From the NCBI RefSeq assembly GCF_036881825.1, contig NZ_JBAJMW010000003.1:432347-496346 (forward strand): a stretch of 64,000 nt of DNA, given 5' to 3'. This document shows positions 16,465-25,994 of the stretch, one piece after another. Source of the DNA: Tersicoccus mangrovi (GTDB taxonomy: Bacteria > Actinomycetota > Actinomycetes > Actinomycetales > Micrococcaceae). Under the pieces are notes generated by a model that made no database searches, was not told the origin of the DNA, and was given only the letters and a program-made list of their open reading frames with translations. The translations under genes and the position numbers were made by a program. The first letter of the stretch is position 1, and every line of letters starts with the position of its first letter.

Positions 16465-19263
16465 TCAGGTAGTCGTCGTCGGAGGCCCGATCGGCCGCTG
16501 TCCGAGCGCCGCAAGCGCCTCGGTCACGGCGTCCTCCGGGGCCATGCGCCGGCCGTGCGCGCGGGCGATCTCGAAAGCGGCGCCCTGCTCGCCGGCCGCC
16601 AGCGGGGCGGTGAAGGAGAGGTGCGGCATGACGGTGGAGGTGCCGGACAAGCCGGTGCGGTCCCGCAGCTGTTCCGCGGCGCCCTGCAGCCGGCCCGCGG
16701 TCTCCACGTCGCCGCGGGCGGCGGCGACGCCGACGGCCCCCTCGAGGCCGTAGGCGATGCCCTGCTGGTGGTTGAGGCGCACCGAGAGGCCGAGCGCCTC
16801 GCCGAACGCGGCCTGCCCGGCAGCGGCGTCGCCTCGGACGAGGTCCGTCCAGCCGCGGTGGTGCAGCGCGATGGCGGTGCCCAGGGAGTCGCCGACGGCG
16901 CGGGCGAGCCGCACGCTCGCGTCGAAGCGGGCGGCGGCCTCCTCGATCTGCCCGGTCGCGAAGTGGACCCGGCCGAGCACGACGAGCGCCATCGCCTCGC
17001 CCCACCGGTCCCCGGCCTGCCGGAAGAGGCCGAGGCTGGTCTCGAGGGTCTCCGTGAGCAGGGCGGCGGGCGCCGTCGGCGCGTCGGTGCCGAGAACAGC
17101 ACCGCCGGGAACAGCGGCGCCGGGAGCAGCAGGCGCCACTCCGGACGACGAAGCGGACGAGGGCGCCGTGGGCACCGTCGCGAAGACCGAGCCCGCAGGG
17201 GCTCCCCGCGCGGAATCGCCGGGCGTGACGGGTCCGGCGTCGTCGGGCCCGGTCATCCGCGCCATCGCGAGGGAGACCATCGCCATCGCCGTGCCGGTAC
17301 GGTCCCCCGTGGTGCGGAACAGGGCGACGCACTCCTCGAGGCCCGGCACCAGGGCGGGCAGCCGGTCCTCCCAGAACGAGATGGCCCACGCGAAGTACAG
17401 GGCGACCGCGCGCGCGTGGTCGGAGAACGGGCCCGGCTGGACGAGCAGGGAGGCCATCCAGTCCCGCACCTGGCCGAGGTTGCCGACGATCCACCAGTAG
17501 ACGTAGAGGTCCCACGCGTACTCGGCGGCCGCGTCGGCGTCGGTGCCGTGCAGGAAGCGCATGGCCTGCCGCAGTTCGGTGCGCTCCTGCAGCAGCCGCG
17601 AGAGCCAGGCCGGCTGGTTCGGCCCCTGCAGCTGGTGGCCGGCCGCGGCCGCGACGGCGCGGTAGTGCGCGGCGTGCGCCTCGCGGGCCCGCCGCTGAGC
17701 GTCGCGAGCGCCGAGCTGCTCCCACGCGTGCTCCCGGACGGTGGCGAGCAGGGAGAAGTAGGGCCGGCCCTCGTGGTCGTGCTCCCGCACCAGGCTGCTG
17801 TCGACGAGCACGTCGAGCAGGCCGAGGACGTCCTCGGTGCCGTCCACGGCCTCGGCGACCGCCTCGGCGGCCTCGAAGGAGAACCGGCCCGCGAAGACGC
17901 CGAGCACCTCGAGCAGCCGCCGCTCGGAGGGGGCGAGCAGGTCGGTGCTCCACTCGATCGTCGACCGCAGGGTGCGCTGCCGCTCCGGCAGGTCCCGGCC
18001 TCCGCCGCTGAGGAGGGACAGCTGACGGTCCAGGCGGTCCAGCAGCGCCTCGGGCGGCAGGACGCGGACGCGGGCCGCGGCCAGCTCGATGGCCAGCGGC
18101 ACGCCGTCGAGCACGGTGCAGATCCGGCCGACCGCCTTCCGGTTCTCCTCGGTCAGCTCGAAGTCCGGCTGCACGGCCCGGCACCGCTCGACGAACAGGG
18201 CGACGGCGGGCGAGGCCGCCACCGCGTCGAGCGACGCGTCCGCCGCCGGTACGGGGAGCGGACCGATCGGCACGACCTGTTCGCCGGTGACGCGCAGCCG
18301 GGCCCGGCTGGTGACGATGACGTGCACGTCCGGGGCGTTGGAGAGCAGCCGGCCGAGCTCGCCGGCGTTGTCGGCCAGCTGCTCGGCGTTGTCCAGGAGC
18401 AGCAGGGGCGGGGCGGTGCGCAGCGCGGTGACGAGCTTGTCCCCCAGGGGCACGTCGCCCGTGTTGCGGATGCCGATGGCCAGAGCGATGACGGCGATCG
18501 CCGCGTCGATGGTGCGGACCGGTGCGAGGTCGACGAAGGCGATGCCACCGGGCTGATGGCCGGCGGCGCGCCTGGCGGCCTCGACGGCCAGGCGGGACTT
18601 GCCGATCCCGCCGGGCCCGAGCACCGTGATGAGCCGCGCGCCGTCGGCCATCATGCCCGCGATCCGGGCGAGCTCGTCCGTCCGGTCGATGAACCGGGTG
18701 AGCGAGACCGGCAGCGGCTGCAGCGGCGTGACGGCCTCCGCCGGTACGGGCGGCGCCACCACGGCCTCCGGAGTGGCCCGGCTGAGGTCGAACCGCTCCG
18801 CCAGCAGGGTGGCCAGGTCCCCGGTGACCGCCTCGGCCAGCTGCTCGGGCGTGGAGAACGTGGAGTAGGAGGCGGTGTCGTCCTGGCGGATCCGGCCGAT
18901 CAGCTCGGTCAGCCGGGGCTCACGCGCGCCGCCGCTCTCCTTGAGGTAGATGAGTTTGGGCATGGCCGCGGGCGCGAGCTGGTACTCGTCCTCGAGGCCC
19001 GAGACGGTCTCGCCGGGAGCCACCCAGCCGTACCGGTCCCAGTACAGGCCCACGAAGACGTCGCTCTGCGCGAGGTAGGCCCGGTACAGCTCGCGGGGCG
19101 GGTGGGGACGGGACCCGAGTTCGAACATGACGGGGGCGAGGTGGAGGCGCTCGATGGCGGCCCGGGCAGCCTTCCGCTCGGGTGCGAGCTCCTGCAGGGT
19201 CGAGCTGACGAAGATGCGCAGGCGTTGATCGGGGGTACGGATGCGGTCCGCACGATCGGTCAT
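16465..19263 (-). CDS. DUF4062-STAND NTPase-TPR protein (AfsR/LuxR-like ATPase module)
   Basis: 932 residues from the ATG at 19263. Residues about 10-100 are a DUF4062 domain: RLRIFVSSTLQELAPERKAA, then LAQSDVFVGLYWDRYGW. DUF4062 is a TIR-like alpha/beta fold seen at the N-terminus of putative signalling ATPases. Next is a STAND ATPase: Walker A LGPGGIGKSRLA, Walker B LLLLDNAEQL, and the GxP-type block DGVPLAIELAAARVRVL. The C-terminal ~400 residues are alpha-helical TPR-like repeats (ALVVLGRVHFATGQIEEAAA and similar). There is no DNA-binding output domain. It could be a signalling or defence switch, by analogy with Avs/NLR-like STAND proteins, or a regulator of the divergent efflux pair. A 9-bp-arm operator lies between it and tetR. 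Confidence 0.8.
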   Translation of the reverse strand: MTDRADRIRTPDQRLRIFVSSTLQELAPERKAARAAIERLHLAPVMFELGSRPHPPRELYRAYLAQSDVFVGLYWDRYGWVAPGETVSGLEDEYQLAPAAMPKLIYLKESGGAREPRLTELIGRIRQDDTASYSTFSTPEQLAEAVTGDLATLLAERFDLSRATPEAVVAPPVPAEAVTPLQPLPVSLTRFIDRTDELARIAGMMADGARLITVLGPGGIGKSRLAVEAARRAAGHQPGGIAFVDLAPVRTIDAAIAVIALAIGIRNTGDVPLGDKLVTALRTAPPLLLLDNAEQLADNAGELGRLLSNAPDVHVIVTSRARLRVTGEQVVPIGPLPVPAADASLDAVAASPAVALFVERCRAVQPDFELTEENRKAVGRICTVLDGVPLAIELAAARVRVLPPEALLDRLDRQLSLLSGGGRDLPERQRTLRSTIEWSTDLLAPSERRLLEVLGVFAGRFSFEAAEAVAEAVDGTEDVLGLLDVLVDSSLVREHDHEGRPYFSLLATVREHAWEQLGARDAQRRAREAHAAHYRAVAAAAGHQLQGPNQPAWLSRLLQERTELRQAMRFLHGTDADAAAEYAWDLYVYWWIVGNLGQVRDWMASLLVQPGPFSDHARAVALYFAWAISFWEDRLPALVPGLEECVALFRTTGDRTGTAMAMVSLAMARMTGPDDAGPVTPGDSARGAPAGSVFATVPTAPSSASSSGVAPAAPGAAVPGGAVLGTDAPTAPAALLTETLETSLGLFRQAGDRWGEAMALVVLGRVHFATGQIEEAAARFDASVRLARAVGDSLGTAIALHHRGWTDLVRGDAAAGQAAFGEALGLSVRLNHQQGIAYGLEGAVGVAAARGDVETAGRLQGAAEQLRDRTGLSGTSTVMPHLSFTAPLAAGEQGAAFEIARAHGRRMAPEDAVTEALAALGQRPIGPPTTTT

Positions 19264-19327
19264 GCCGACAGTGTGATGTCGGTCACGGGTCCATGTCCAC
19301 CGTGAGGGACCGCACACTCTCACTTCA

Positions 19328-19352
19328 TTGCACTCTCTGTAAAAGAGTGCAA
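19328..19352. promoter_or_regulatory. TetR operator between divergent genes
   Basis: Perfect dyad with arms TTGCACTCT (19328-19336) and AGAGTGCAA (19344-19352) around 7 bases. It lies 33 bases before the tetR ATG and 64 bases upstream of the DUF4062-STAND gene on the other strand, so TetR could control both units. Size and symmetry are typical of TetR-family sites. Confidence 0.75.
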
Positions 19353-19385
19353 CTATCGATTCTCGTGACCAGCCGTGACGATCGC

Positions 19386-20033
19386 ATGCGCCAGACTCGG
19401 ACGGACCTCATCGTCCGGGCCCGCGATCTCGCTCTCGACCGCGGGTTGCACGGATTCACCATCGAGGCGCTGTGCGAGGACGTCGGCATCTCGCGCCGCA
19501 CGTTCTTCAACTACTTCGCCTCCAAGGACGACGCCGTCATCGGCACGTCCGCGAAGGACCCACTCGAGGCGCTCGGCGAGCAGTTCGTCGCCCGCGGTCG
19601 TGCCGGCGGAGACCTGCTCGACGACCTGCGGGAGCTGGTCCTGCGCACCTTCGACGACGCCGACACCGCCCACCCGGCCCAGCTGATGGAGCTGCTGCGG
19701 CGAGAGCCGGAGCTGGCCGAACGCGCGTTCAGCACCATGGAACGACGGCGGAACGAGTTGACGGAGCTGATCCGGCGACACACCGGCAGCGGGCCGGACG
19801 ACGCGTTCCCGGCCCTGGCGGCCTCCGTCGTCGGGCACCTCGCCGCCCACACCATGCACCGCTTCCTCGAACTCCACCCCCCGGGCGCACCGCGGGACCA
19901 GTCCGTGGCCGCCGCATTCGCCCGCCTGCTCGACGAGCACCTCGAGCAGGCCTCCCGGCTCTTCACCCGCGCTCGCCCCGCGGACCCGTCCACTCCTCGC
20001 CCCGCCGAGACCTCCACGAAGGACCCCTCATGA
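19386..20033 (+). CDS. TetR-family transcriptional regulator
   Basis: 215 residues from the ATG at 19386; a GTG at 19365 is an alternative start. The N-terminal helix-turn-helix is canonical: DLIVRARDLALDRGLHGFTI, then LCEDVGISRRTFFNYFASKD. The C-terminal half is the helical ligand-binding dimer domain. Its TGA overlaps the efflux gene ATG by four bases. Predicted role: represses itself and the MFS pump until an inhibitor binds, through the dyad at 19328-19352. Confidence 0.92.
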   Translation: MRQTRTDLIVRARDLALDRGLHGFTIEALCEDVGISRRTFFNYFASKDDAVIGTSAKDPLEALGEQFVARGRAGGDLLDDLRELVLRTFDDADTAHPAQLMELLRREPELAERAFSTMERRRNELTELIRRHTGSGPDDAFPALAASVVGHLAAHTMHRFLELHPPGAPRDQSVAAAFARLLDEHLEQASRLFTRARPADPSTPRPAETSTKDPS

Positions 20034-21757
20034 CCCTCACCACGGATCGACCCCGCGCCGGCCGGCCCGGCCGCGACGGCGCACCACTCGTCCTCACCCA
20101 CCGGCGGATCTGGATCATCTTCGGCGCCCTGATCGCCGGCATGCTGCTGTCCAGCCTCGACCAGACCATCGTCTCGACGGCGATGCCGACCATCGTCGGC
20201 CAGCTCGGCGGCGTGGAGCACCAGGCGTGGATCACCACCGCGTACCTGTTGGCCACCACGATCGTGATGCCGGTCTACGGCAAGTTCGGCGACGTGCTGG
20301 GTCGTCGCAACCTGTTCCTCGTGGCGATCGGCCTGTTCACCCTGGCGTCCGTCGGCGCCGCGTTCGCCGACGGCTTCTGGGTCTTCGTCGTCTTCCGGGC
20401 TGTCCAGGGCCTCGGCGGCGGCGGCCTGATGATCCTCTCGCAGGCGATCATCGCCGACATCGTGCCCGCCTCCGAGCGCGGCAAGTACATGGGACCGCTC
20501 GGCGCCATCTTCGGTCTCTCGGCCGTCGCCGGGCCGCTCCTGGGCGGCTTCTTCGTCGACCACCTGACCTGGCAGTGGGCGTTCTACATCAACATCCCGG
20601 TGGGCGTCATCGCGTTCGCCATCGCCTGGTTCGCCCTGACGCTGCCGAGCAAGAAGGCGACGAAGCGCATCGACTGGCTCGGCGTCGTCCTGCTCTCGGC
20701 CGCCACGACCTGCCTGATCTTCTTCACCGAGTTCGGCGGCAACAAGGACCACGGCTGGGACGCCCTCGAGACGTGGGCATGGTTCGCCGGGCTGGCCGTC
20801 GCCGTGGTCGGCTTCATCGCCGTCGAACGACGCGCGGAGGACCCGATCATCCCGCTCTCCCTGTTCCGCAACCGCGTGTTCGTCAACGCGACCGCCATCG
20901 GTCTCACCCTGGGCCTGGGCATGTTCGCGGCCATCGCCTTCGTGCCGACGTTCCTGCAGATGTCCTCGGGCACCTCGGCCGCGCAGTCGGGTCTGCTGAT
21001 GCTGCCCATGATGGCCGGGCTGATGATCACCGCGATCGGCTCCGGCGTCCTGATCAGCCGCACCGGTCACTACAAGAGCTACCCGATCGCCGGGACGCTG
21101 ATCACCGCCGCGGCGATGCTGGCGATGACGACGCTCGCCGCCGACACCCCGATCTGGCTGATCTGCGTCTACCTGTTCGTCTTCGGCGTCGGGCTCGGCT
21201 GCATCATGCAGGTGATCGTCCTGGTCGTGCAGAATGCCGTGGATCCTGCGGACATCGGGACCGCCACGAGCACGAACAACTACTTCCGTGAGGTCGGCGC
21301 GTCCCTGGGCGTGGCCGTGTTCGGGGCGATCTTCACCAACAACCTGACGAGCAACCTCACCCACGTGTTCGCCGCGTCCGGCGCGACCACCGCCCAGGCC
21401 GGGCAGGCCACCTCCTCGCTCGACCCGCAGACGCTGAACGCCCTGCCGGAGGCCGTGCGGGACGGCATCGTCGGGGCGTACGCGGGCTCGCTCGCGCCCG
21501 TGTTCTGGTACCTCATCCCGTTCCTGCTGATCGCATTCGTCCTGGCGCTGCTCCTCAAGCAGATCCCGCTCTCGGATGTCGCCGGCATGGTGGCGCGCGG
21601 CGAGGCCATCGACGGGATCAACGCGCACACCGGCCCGATCGACGTGGTCGCCGGCCTGCCGCTGGTCGACGGCGCCGCCGACGTGGACGCCGCACCGAAC
21701 GCCGAGGAGCCGGTCGCCTCCACCGGGCCGCGGCACCGGGGCGACACGACGGACTGA
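20030..21757 (+). CDS. MFS multidrug efflux transporter, DHA2 (14-TM) family
   Basis: 575 residues. N-terminal region IFGALIAGMLLSSLDQTIVS with the acidic LDxTIVxxAxP motif (STAMPTIVGQLGG) and FGDVLGRRN motif A define the DHA2 drug:H+ antiporter group. Fourteen membrane segments are evident, followed by an acidic 70-residue cytoplasmic tail. The ATG overlaps the tetR stop. Likely an export pump for hydrophobic toxic compounds; the substrate is unknown. Confidence 0.92.
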   Translation: MTLTTDRPRAGRPGRDGAPLVLTHRRIWIIFGALIAGMLLSSLDQTIVSTAMPTIVGQLGGVEHQAWITTAYLLATTIVMPVYGKFGDVLGRRNLFLVAIGLFTLASVGAAFADGFWVFVVFRAVQGLGGGGLMILSQAIIADIVPASERGKYMGPLGAIFGLSAVAGPLLGGFFVDHLTWQWAFYINIPVGVIAFAIAWFALTLPSKKATKRIDWLGVVLLSAATTCLIFFTEFGGNKDHGWDALETWAWFAGLAVAVVGFIAVERRAEDPIIPLSLFRNRVFVNATAIGLTLGLGMFAAIAFVPTFLQMSSGTSAAQSGLLMLPMMAGLMITAIGSGVLISRTGHYKSYPIAGTLITAAAMLAMTTLAADTPIWLICVYLFVFGVGLGCIMQVIVLVVQNAVDPADIGTATSTNNYFREVGASLGVAVFGAIFTNNLTSNLTHVFAASGATTAQAGQATSSLDPQTLNALPEAVRDGIVGAYAGSLAPVFWYLIPFLLIAFVLALLLKQIPLSDVAGMVARGEAIDGINAHTGPIDVVAGLPLVDGAADVDAAPNAEEPVASTGPRHRGDTTD

Positions 21758-21862
21758 TCCGGGCGCCGTCCCGTACAGCCGGCGTCGGCCGGTCCCCCGC
21801 GCCCCACGGCGATCTCGTGGCCGTCCCGACCGCCCACGGGCGGGCATGGGAGAATCGGGAGG

Positions 21863-23266
21863 GTGTCGTCCCAGGATTCCTCCCGCCATCACCGCACGGG
21901 TACCTCGCGCGCCCACGCGCAGCGCCCGGCATCGCCCTCGGCCGGCCCACTGCGCGGCGTCGCCGGCGCCGAGGGGACCCGCCCCGCCGCCGATGCACCG
22001 CCCGCCGGTCCTGCGGGCGTCGACCGCGGCATCCCCCTGACCGCCACCACCCCGGCCGAGCGAGCCCGCACCGTGCGCGAGGACCGGGAGGAGGCCGACC
22101 GGCGGCAGGTGCGACCCGCCGCCGAGGGCTGGGAGCAGCAGACGACGGCGGAGGGCCGGCCGCTCCTGCAGTTCCGTTCCCCGCGGGTCTCGCAGCCGCC
22201 GATGCATCTGGCGGACCTCACCCTGGCCGAGCGGCAGGAGAAGCTCCTCGAGCTCGGCCAGCCGGCGTTCCGCGCCAAGCAGCTCTCGACCCACTACTTC
22301 ACGCACTACACGACCGACCCGGAGCGGATGAGCGATCTGCCGGCGTCCCTGCGCACCCAGCTGACCGAGACGCTGATGCCGCCGCTGTTGACCGAGGTCA
22401 AGCGCCTGACCACCGACGACGGGCGCACTATCAAGTTCCTGTGGCGCCTCTTCGACGGCTCCCTCGTCGAGTCGGTACTGATGCGCTATCCCGGCCGGAT
22501 CACCCTGTGCGTGAGCTCCCAGTGCGGGTGCGGCATGAACTGCCCGTTCTGTGCCACCGGTCAGGCCGGCCTGACCCGCAACATGTCCGCCGCCGAGATC
22601 CTCGACCAGGTGGTCCAGGCCAACCGGGTCATCGCCGAGGGCGGCTTGGGCGGTCAGCGCCACCCGGACGAGCGGGTGCACAACATCGTGTTCATGGGCA
22701 TGGGTGAGCCGCTGGCCAACTACAAGCGGCTGATGACGGCGGTGCGCCGGATGGTCGCCCCGGCCCCGGAGGGCCTGGGCATGAGCGCCCGCGGCATCAC
22801 CGTCTCCACCGTGGGCCTGGTCCCGGCGATCGACAAGCTCGCCGCCGAGGACCTGCCGGTGACGTTCGCGCTGTCCCTGCACGCGCCCGACGACGAGCTG
22901 CGCGACGACCTGATCCCGGTCAACTCCCGCTGGAAGGTCGACGAGGCGATCGACGCCGCACACCGGTACTACGTGAAGACCGGCCGCCGGGTGTCCATCG
23001 AGTACGCGCTGATCAAGGACATGAACGACCACGCGTGGCGCGCCGACCTGCTCGCGAAGAAGCTCAACGCCCGCGGCCGGGGCTGGGTGCACGTCAACCC
23101 GATCCCGCTCAACCCGACCCCGGGGTCGATCTGGACGTCGTCCGACCCGGACGTCACCGCCACGTTCGTCGACCGGCTCGAGGCGGCCGGGATCCCCACG
23201 ACGCTGCGGGACACCCGTGGCAAGGAGATCGACGGCGCCTGCGGACAACTCGCTGCCAGCGAATGA
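21863..23266 (+). CDS. rlmN: 23S rRNA (adenine-2503-C2)-methyltransferase RlmN
   Basis: 467 residues; GTG start at 21863. A ~100-residue low-complexity N-terminal extension precedes the usual ~360-residue enzyme. Radical-SAM cluster motif CGMNCPFC; substrate cysteine near the end in GACGQLAASE; the conserved block NIVFMGMGEPLANY is present, as are RGITVSTVGLVPAI and ISIEYALIKDMND-like segments. It methylates A2503 of 23S rRNA (and tRNA A37 in some species) using two SAM. The start could lie further in if the extension is not translated, but no better site was seen. The downstream gene overlaps by four bases. Confidence 0.95.
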   Translation: MSSQDSSRHHRTGTSRAHAQRPASPSAGPLRGVAGAEGTRPAADAPPAGPAGVDRGIPLTATTPAERARTVREDREEADRRQVRPAAEGWEQQTTAEGRPLLQFRSPRVSQPPMHLADLTLAERQEKLLELGQPAFRAKQLSTHYFTHYTTDPERMSDLPASLRTQLTETLMPPLLTEVKRLTTDDGRTIKFLWRLFDGSLVESVLMRYPGRITLCVSSQCGCGMNCPFCATGQAGLTRNMSAAEILDQVVQANRVIAEGGLGGQRHPDERVHNIVFMGMGEPLANYKRLMTAVRRMVAPAPEGLGMSARGITVSTVGLVPAIDKLAAEDLPVTFALSLHAPDDELRDDLIPVNSRWKVDEAIDAAHRYYVKTGRRVSIEYALIKDMNDHAWRADLLAKKLNARGRGWVHVNPIPLNPTPGSIWTSSDPDVTATFVDRLEAAGIPTTLRDTRGKEIDGACGQLAASE

Positions 23267-24657
23267 CCAGCGAGCGAGTGAACAGCGAGCGAATGACGGC
23301 GCAGCAGGGGCCGCCCGCCCGCGTGAGTCCGCGCGCCTCCGTCGCCGGACGCATCGCCGCCCTCCGTGGACCGGTCACCACCTCCCCGCTCGCCATCGCG
23401 CTCCACCTGGCTGCCGCCGTCGCGTTGCTGACATGGTGGTTCACCGCCGTGCGGCCGCCGGAAGGGCTGGACTACGGTGTCTATCGCGCCGGTGCCGCCA
23501 CCCTCTACCACCTGCTCGGGATGGGGGGCGATCTCTACTGGCCCGCGGAGGGCCTGCACGGGCCCCGCGGCATGCCGTTCACCTACCCGCCGTTCGCCGC
23601 GATGGTGCTGGGGCCGACCGCCGTGCTGTCCTTCCGGGACGGCCTGTACCTCATGATGGCGGTCACGGTCGCCACCGCCATCACGGTCGCCGTCGTCATC
23701 CTGCGTTGGCGGGACCGCGAGAACGCCGGCCCCGCACCCCGCTCCCTGTCCCGCGCGGCGGTCCCCGTGATCTGGCTGACGGTGGTCATCCTCGTCTCCG
23801 GGCCGTGGCGCGACACCGTCTTCTTCGGGCAGATCAACGCCGCTCTGCTGTTCCTCTGTCTCGTCGACCTGCTCGGCGTCACCGGCCGCGCCCGCGGGGT
23901 GCTGATCGGCGTGGCCGCCGGCATCAAACTCACCCCGCTCGCCTTCGGCCTCTGGTTCCTGGCGCGCCGGGACCTGCGCGGCCTGGCCTGGCTGGCCGGA
24001 GGCTTCGCGGGCACCGTCGCCCTCGCCTTCCTCGCCTACCCGGGTCCGAGCCTGCAGTTCTGGTCCGAGACGATCCGCGAGACGGGGCGGATCGGCGGAT
24101 TCGAGTACGCGGACAACGTCGCCGTGCGGGGCGCCCTCGAACAGCTCGGGCTGACCACCACCGTCGCCGGGGTCCTCTGGGTGCCGCTCGTGCTGGCCGT
24201 CGTCGTCGCCGGATGGCTCGTGATCCGCGCCGGCGACCGGCTCGACGCCCCGTGGCTGGGGATCGCCGGGGCCGCCCTGACGATGCTGCTCGTCTCGCCC
24301 ATCTCGTGGTCGCACCACTGGGTGTGGTGGCCGCTGATCGTGGCGGCCGGCGTCCTGCTGCACCGGCGGATCCGTGCGGTGGGCGCCGCCGACGGGGCCA
24401 CGCGGGTGTCCGCCTGGGAGTGGGCGCACGGCGCCACGCTCGCGGTGTTCACCGTCTTCTTCCTCATCTCGCCCAAGGTGCTCGCGCTGTGGACCGGCTC
24501 GGACGTCGACGTCAGCACCAGCCGCATCTCGGCGGTCCTGGCCTCCCTCGGCGGGGTCAGCGGCGTCGTGCTACTGGTCTGCTGGGTGCTCGGCGTGCGC
24601 CGGCTCGCCGCCCAGGACCGGCGCGATCTCTCGGTGGCCTTACCATCAGCATGCTGA
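23263..24657 (+). CDS. GT87-like (DUF2029) polyprenol-phosphate-mannose-dependent alpha-(1-2)-mannosyltransferase
   Basis: 464 residues with about 10-11 membrane segments, a GT-C fold protein. An acidic early loop EGLDYGVYRAGA, the MPFTYPPFAAMVLGP motif, GQINAALLFLCLVDLL and SWSHHWVWWPLI are landmarks of DUF2029/GT87 mannosyltransferases acting on the outer face of the membrane. The family extends lipomannan, lipoarabinomannan or related glycans in actinobacteria. The ATG overlaps the rlmN stop. The exact acceptor is unknown. Confidence 0.85.
   Translation: MTSERVNSERMTAQQGPPARVSPRASVAGRIAALRGPVTTSPLAIALHLAAAVALLTWWFTAVRPPEGLDYGVYRAGAATLYHLLGMGGDLYWPAEGLHGPRGMPFTYPPFAAMVLGPTAVLSFRDGLYLMMAVTVATAITVAVVILRWRDRENAGPAPRSLSRAAVPVIWLTVVILVSGPWRDTVFFGQINAALLFLCLVDLLGVTGRARGVLIGVAAGIKLTPLAFGLWFLARRDLRGLAWLAGGFAGTVALAFLAYPGPSLQFWSETIRETGRIGGFEYADNVAVRGALEQLGLTTTVAGVLWVPLVLAVVVAGWLVIRAGDRLDAPWLGIAGAALTMLLVSPISWSHHWVWWPLIVAAGVLLHRRIRAVGAADGATRVSAWEWAHGATLAVFTVFFLISPKVLALWTGSDVDVSTSRISAVLASLGGVSGVVLLVCWVLGVRRLAAQDRRDLSVALPSAC
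24646..24657. promoter_or_regulatory. Palindrome TCAGCATGCTGA upstream of a Zn-alcohol dehydrogenase
   Basis: Perfect 12-bp palindrome overlapping the end of the GT87 gene, 69 bases before the dehydrogenase ATG. A near copy (CTCAGTATGCTGAG) precedes the second Zn-dehydrogenase at 56121, and both follow CCTTAC. Likely a shared regulator site. Confidence 0.5.
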
Positions 24658-24726
24658 CTGTGTAGCGTGGGGAGGGACACCCGGGGACCGCACGGCGCCC
24701 GGGCGACCCCCCGAGAGGACAGAACC

Positions 24727-25938
24727 ATGAAGGCAGTGGTGTGGCACGGCGAAGGTGACATCCGACTGGACACGGTGGACGACCCCACGATCACCACACC
24801 GACCGACGCGATCGTGCAGATCACCCGGAGCGCCATCTGTGGCACCGACCTGCACTTCATCCGCGGAACGATGAGCGGGATGCAGGAAGGCACGATCCTC
24901 GGCCACGAGGCCGTCGGCGTGATCACCGAGGTCGGGTCCGCGGTCCGCCGCTTCGCCCCGGGCGACCGGGTGTTGATCAACTCGACGATCTCCTGCGGCG
25001 CCTGCCGCAACTGCCGGCGCGGCCTGACCGCCCAGTGCGACGTCGCCAACCCCAACGGCCCGCTCGCGGGCACGTCCTTCTTCGGCGGCCCCCAGGCCAC
25101 CGGCCCGGTCAACGGGCTGCAGGCCGAGTACGTGCGCGTGCCGTACGCGGTCAACACCCTCATCCCGCTGCCGGAGAACGTCTCGGACGACCAGGCGATC
25201 CTGCTCTCGGACATCTTCCCGACGGCATGGTTCGGGGCCGAGCTCGCCGGCGTCAACCGCGGTGACACGGTCGCCGTCTTCGGCGCCGGCGTCGTCGGCC
25301 AGTTCGCCATCGCCTCCGCGTTCCGCCAGGGCGCCGGCCGCGTGATCGCCGTCGACGGCCAGCCGTCCCGGCTCGCCACCGCGCTCGGGCAGAACGCCGA
25401 GGTCATCGACTTCAACGCCGAGGATCCGATGCAGGCGATCCTCGACACCACCCAGGGCATCGGCGTGGACGCCGTCATCGACGCGGTCGGTGTCGACGCC
25501 CAGCGGCCCTGGGCCGGTCCGGCGAAGAAGGCCGGCGACGAGCAGGCCGATCAGTTCGACGCCGAACGCGAGCAGGTCGCGCCCGAGACGAACGTGCAGG
25601 GCGAGAACTGGGTGCCCGGTGACGCGCCGTCGCAGGCCCTGCAGTGGAGCGTCGGATCGGTGGCCAAGGGCGGCCGGCTCGGCATCATCGGCGTCTACCC
25701 GCCGAGCATGACGTCCTTCCCGATCGGGCAGGCGATGAACAAGAACCTCATCATCAAGATGGGCAACTGCAACCACCACACGGTGACGCCGCCGCTGCTC
25801 GACATCGTCGCGTCCGGCCTCTTCGACCCGACGAAGCTCATCACCCAGCACGAGCCGCTCACGAGCGCCGTCGAGGCCTACGAGTCCTTCGACCGGCGGG
25901 AGGAAGGATGGCTGAAGACGGAGCTGACGGTAGGCTGA
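24727..25938 (+). CDS. Zn-dependent alcohol dehydrogenase, FDH-like MDR family
   Basis: 403 residues. Catalytic Zn ligands in ICGTDLHF and GHEAVG; structural Zn cysteines in CGACRNCRRGLTAQC; Rossmann motif VFGAGVVGQFA. The enzyme belongs to the medium-chain FDH-like group that often uses NAD to oxidise alcohols or formaldehyde-like aldehydes. An insert (about 255-295, rich in Ala, Asp and Glu) is typical of this subgroup. It shares an upstream palindrome with the gene at 56189, so the two may be co-regulated. Substrate not determined. Confidence 0.9.
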   Translation: MKAVVWHGEGDIRLDTVDDPTITTPTDAIVQITRSAICGTDLHFIRGTMSGMQEGTILGHEAVGVITEVGSAVRRFAPGDRVLINSTISCGACRNCRRGLTAQCDVANPNGPLAGTSFFGGPQATGPVNGLQAEYVRVPYAVNTLIPLPENVSDDQAILLSDIFPTAWFGAELAGVNRGDTVAVFGAGVVGQFAIASAFRQGAGRVIAVDGQPSRLATALGQNAEVIDFNAEDPMQAILDTTQGIGVDAVIDAVGVDAQRPWAGPAKKAGDEQADQFDAEREQVAPETNVQGENWVPGDAPSQALQWSVGSVAKGGRLGIIGVYPPSMTSFPIGQAMNKNLIIKMGNCNHHTVTPPLLDIVASGLFDPTKLITQHEPLTSAVEAYESFDRREEGWLKTELTVG

Positions 25939-25994
25939 GCGGTTCCGCCCGCCGCACCCGCGGCGTGAGCGGCACGCCATCGTCGAGGAGGACC

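Noticed and set aside
16456..19305. A 949-codon plus-strand frame opposite the DUF4062-STAND gene
   Set aside because: The minus strand shows Walker A, Walker B, DUF4062 and TPR motifs; the plus frame shows none.
19511..23248. A 1245-codon open frame on the minus strand
   Set aside because: Antisense to tetR, the MFS pump and rlmN, all of which have strong motifs. The translation is Arg/Gly/Asp-rich noise.
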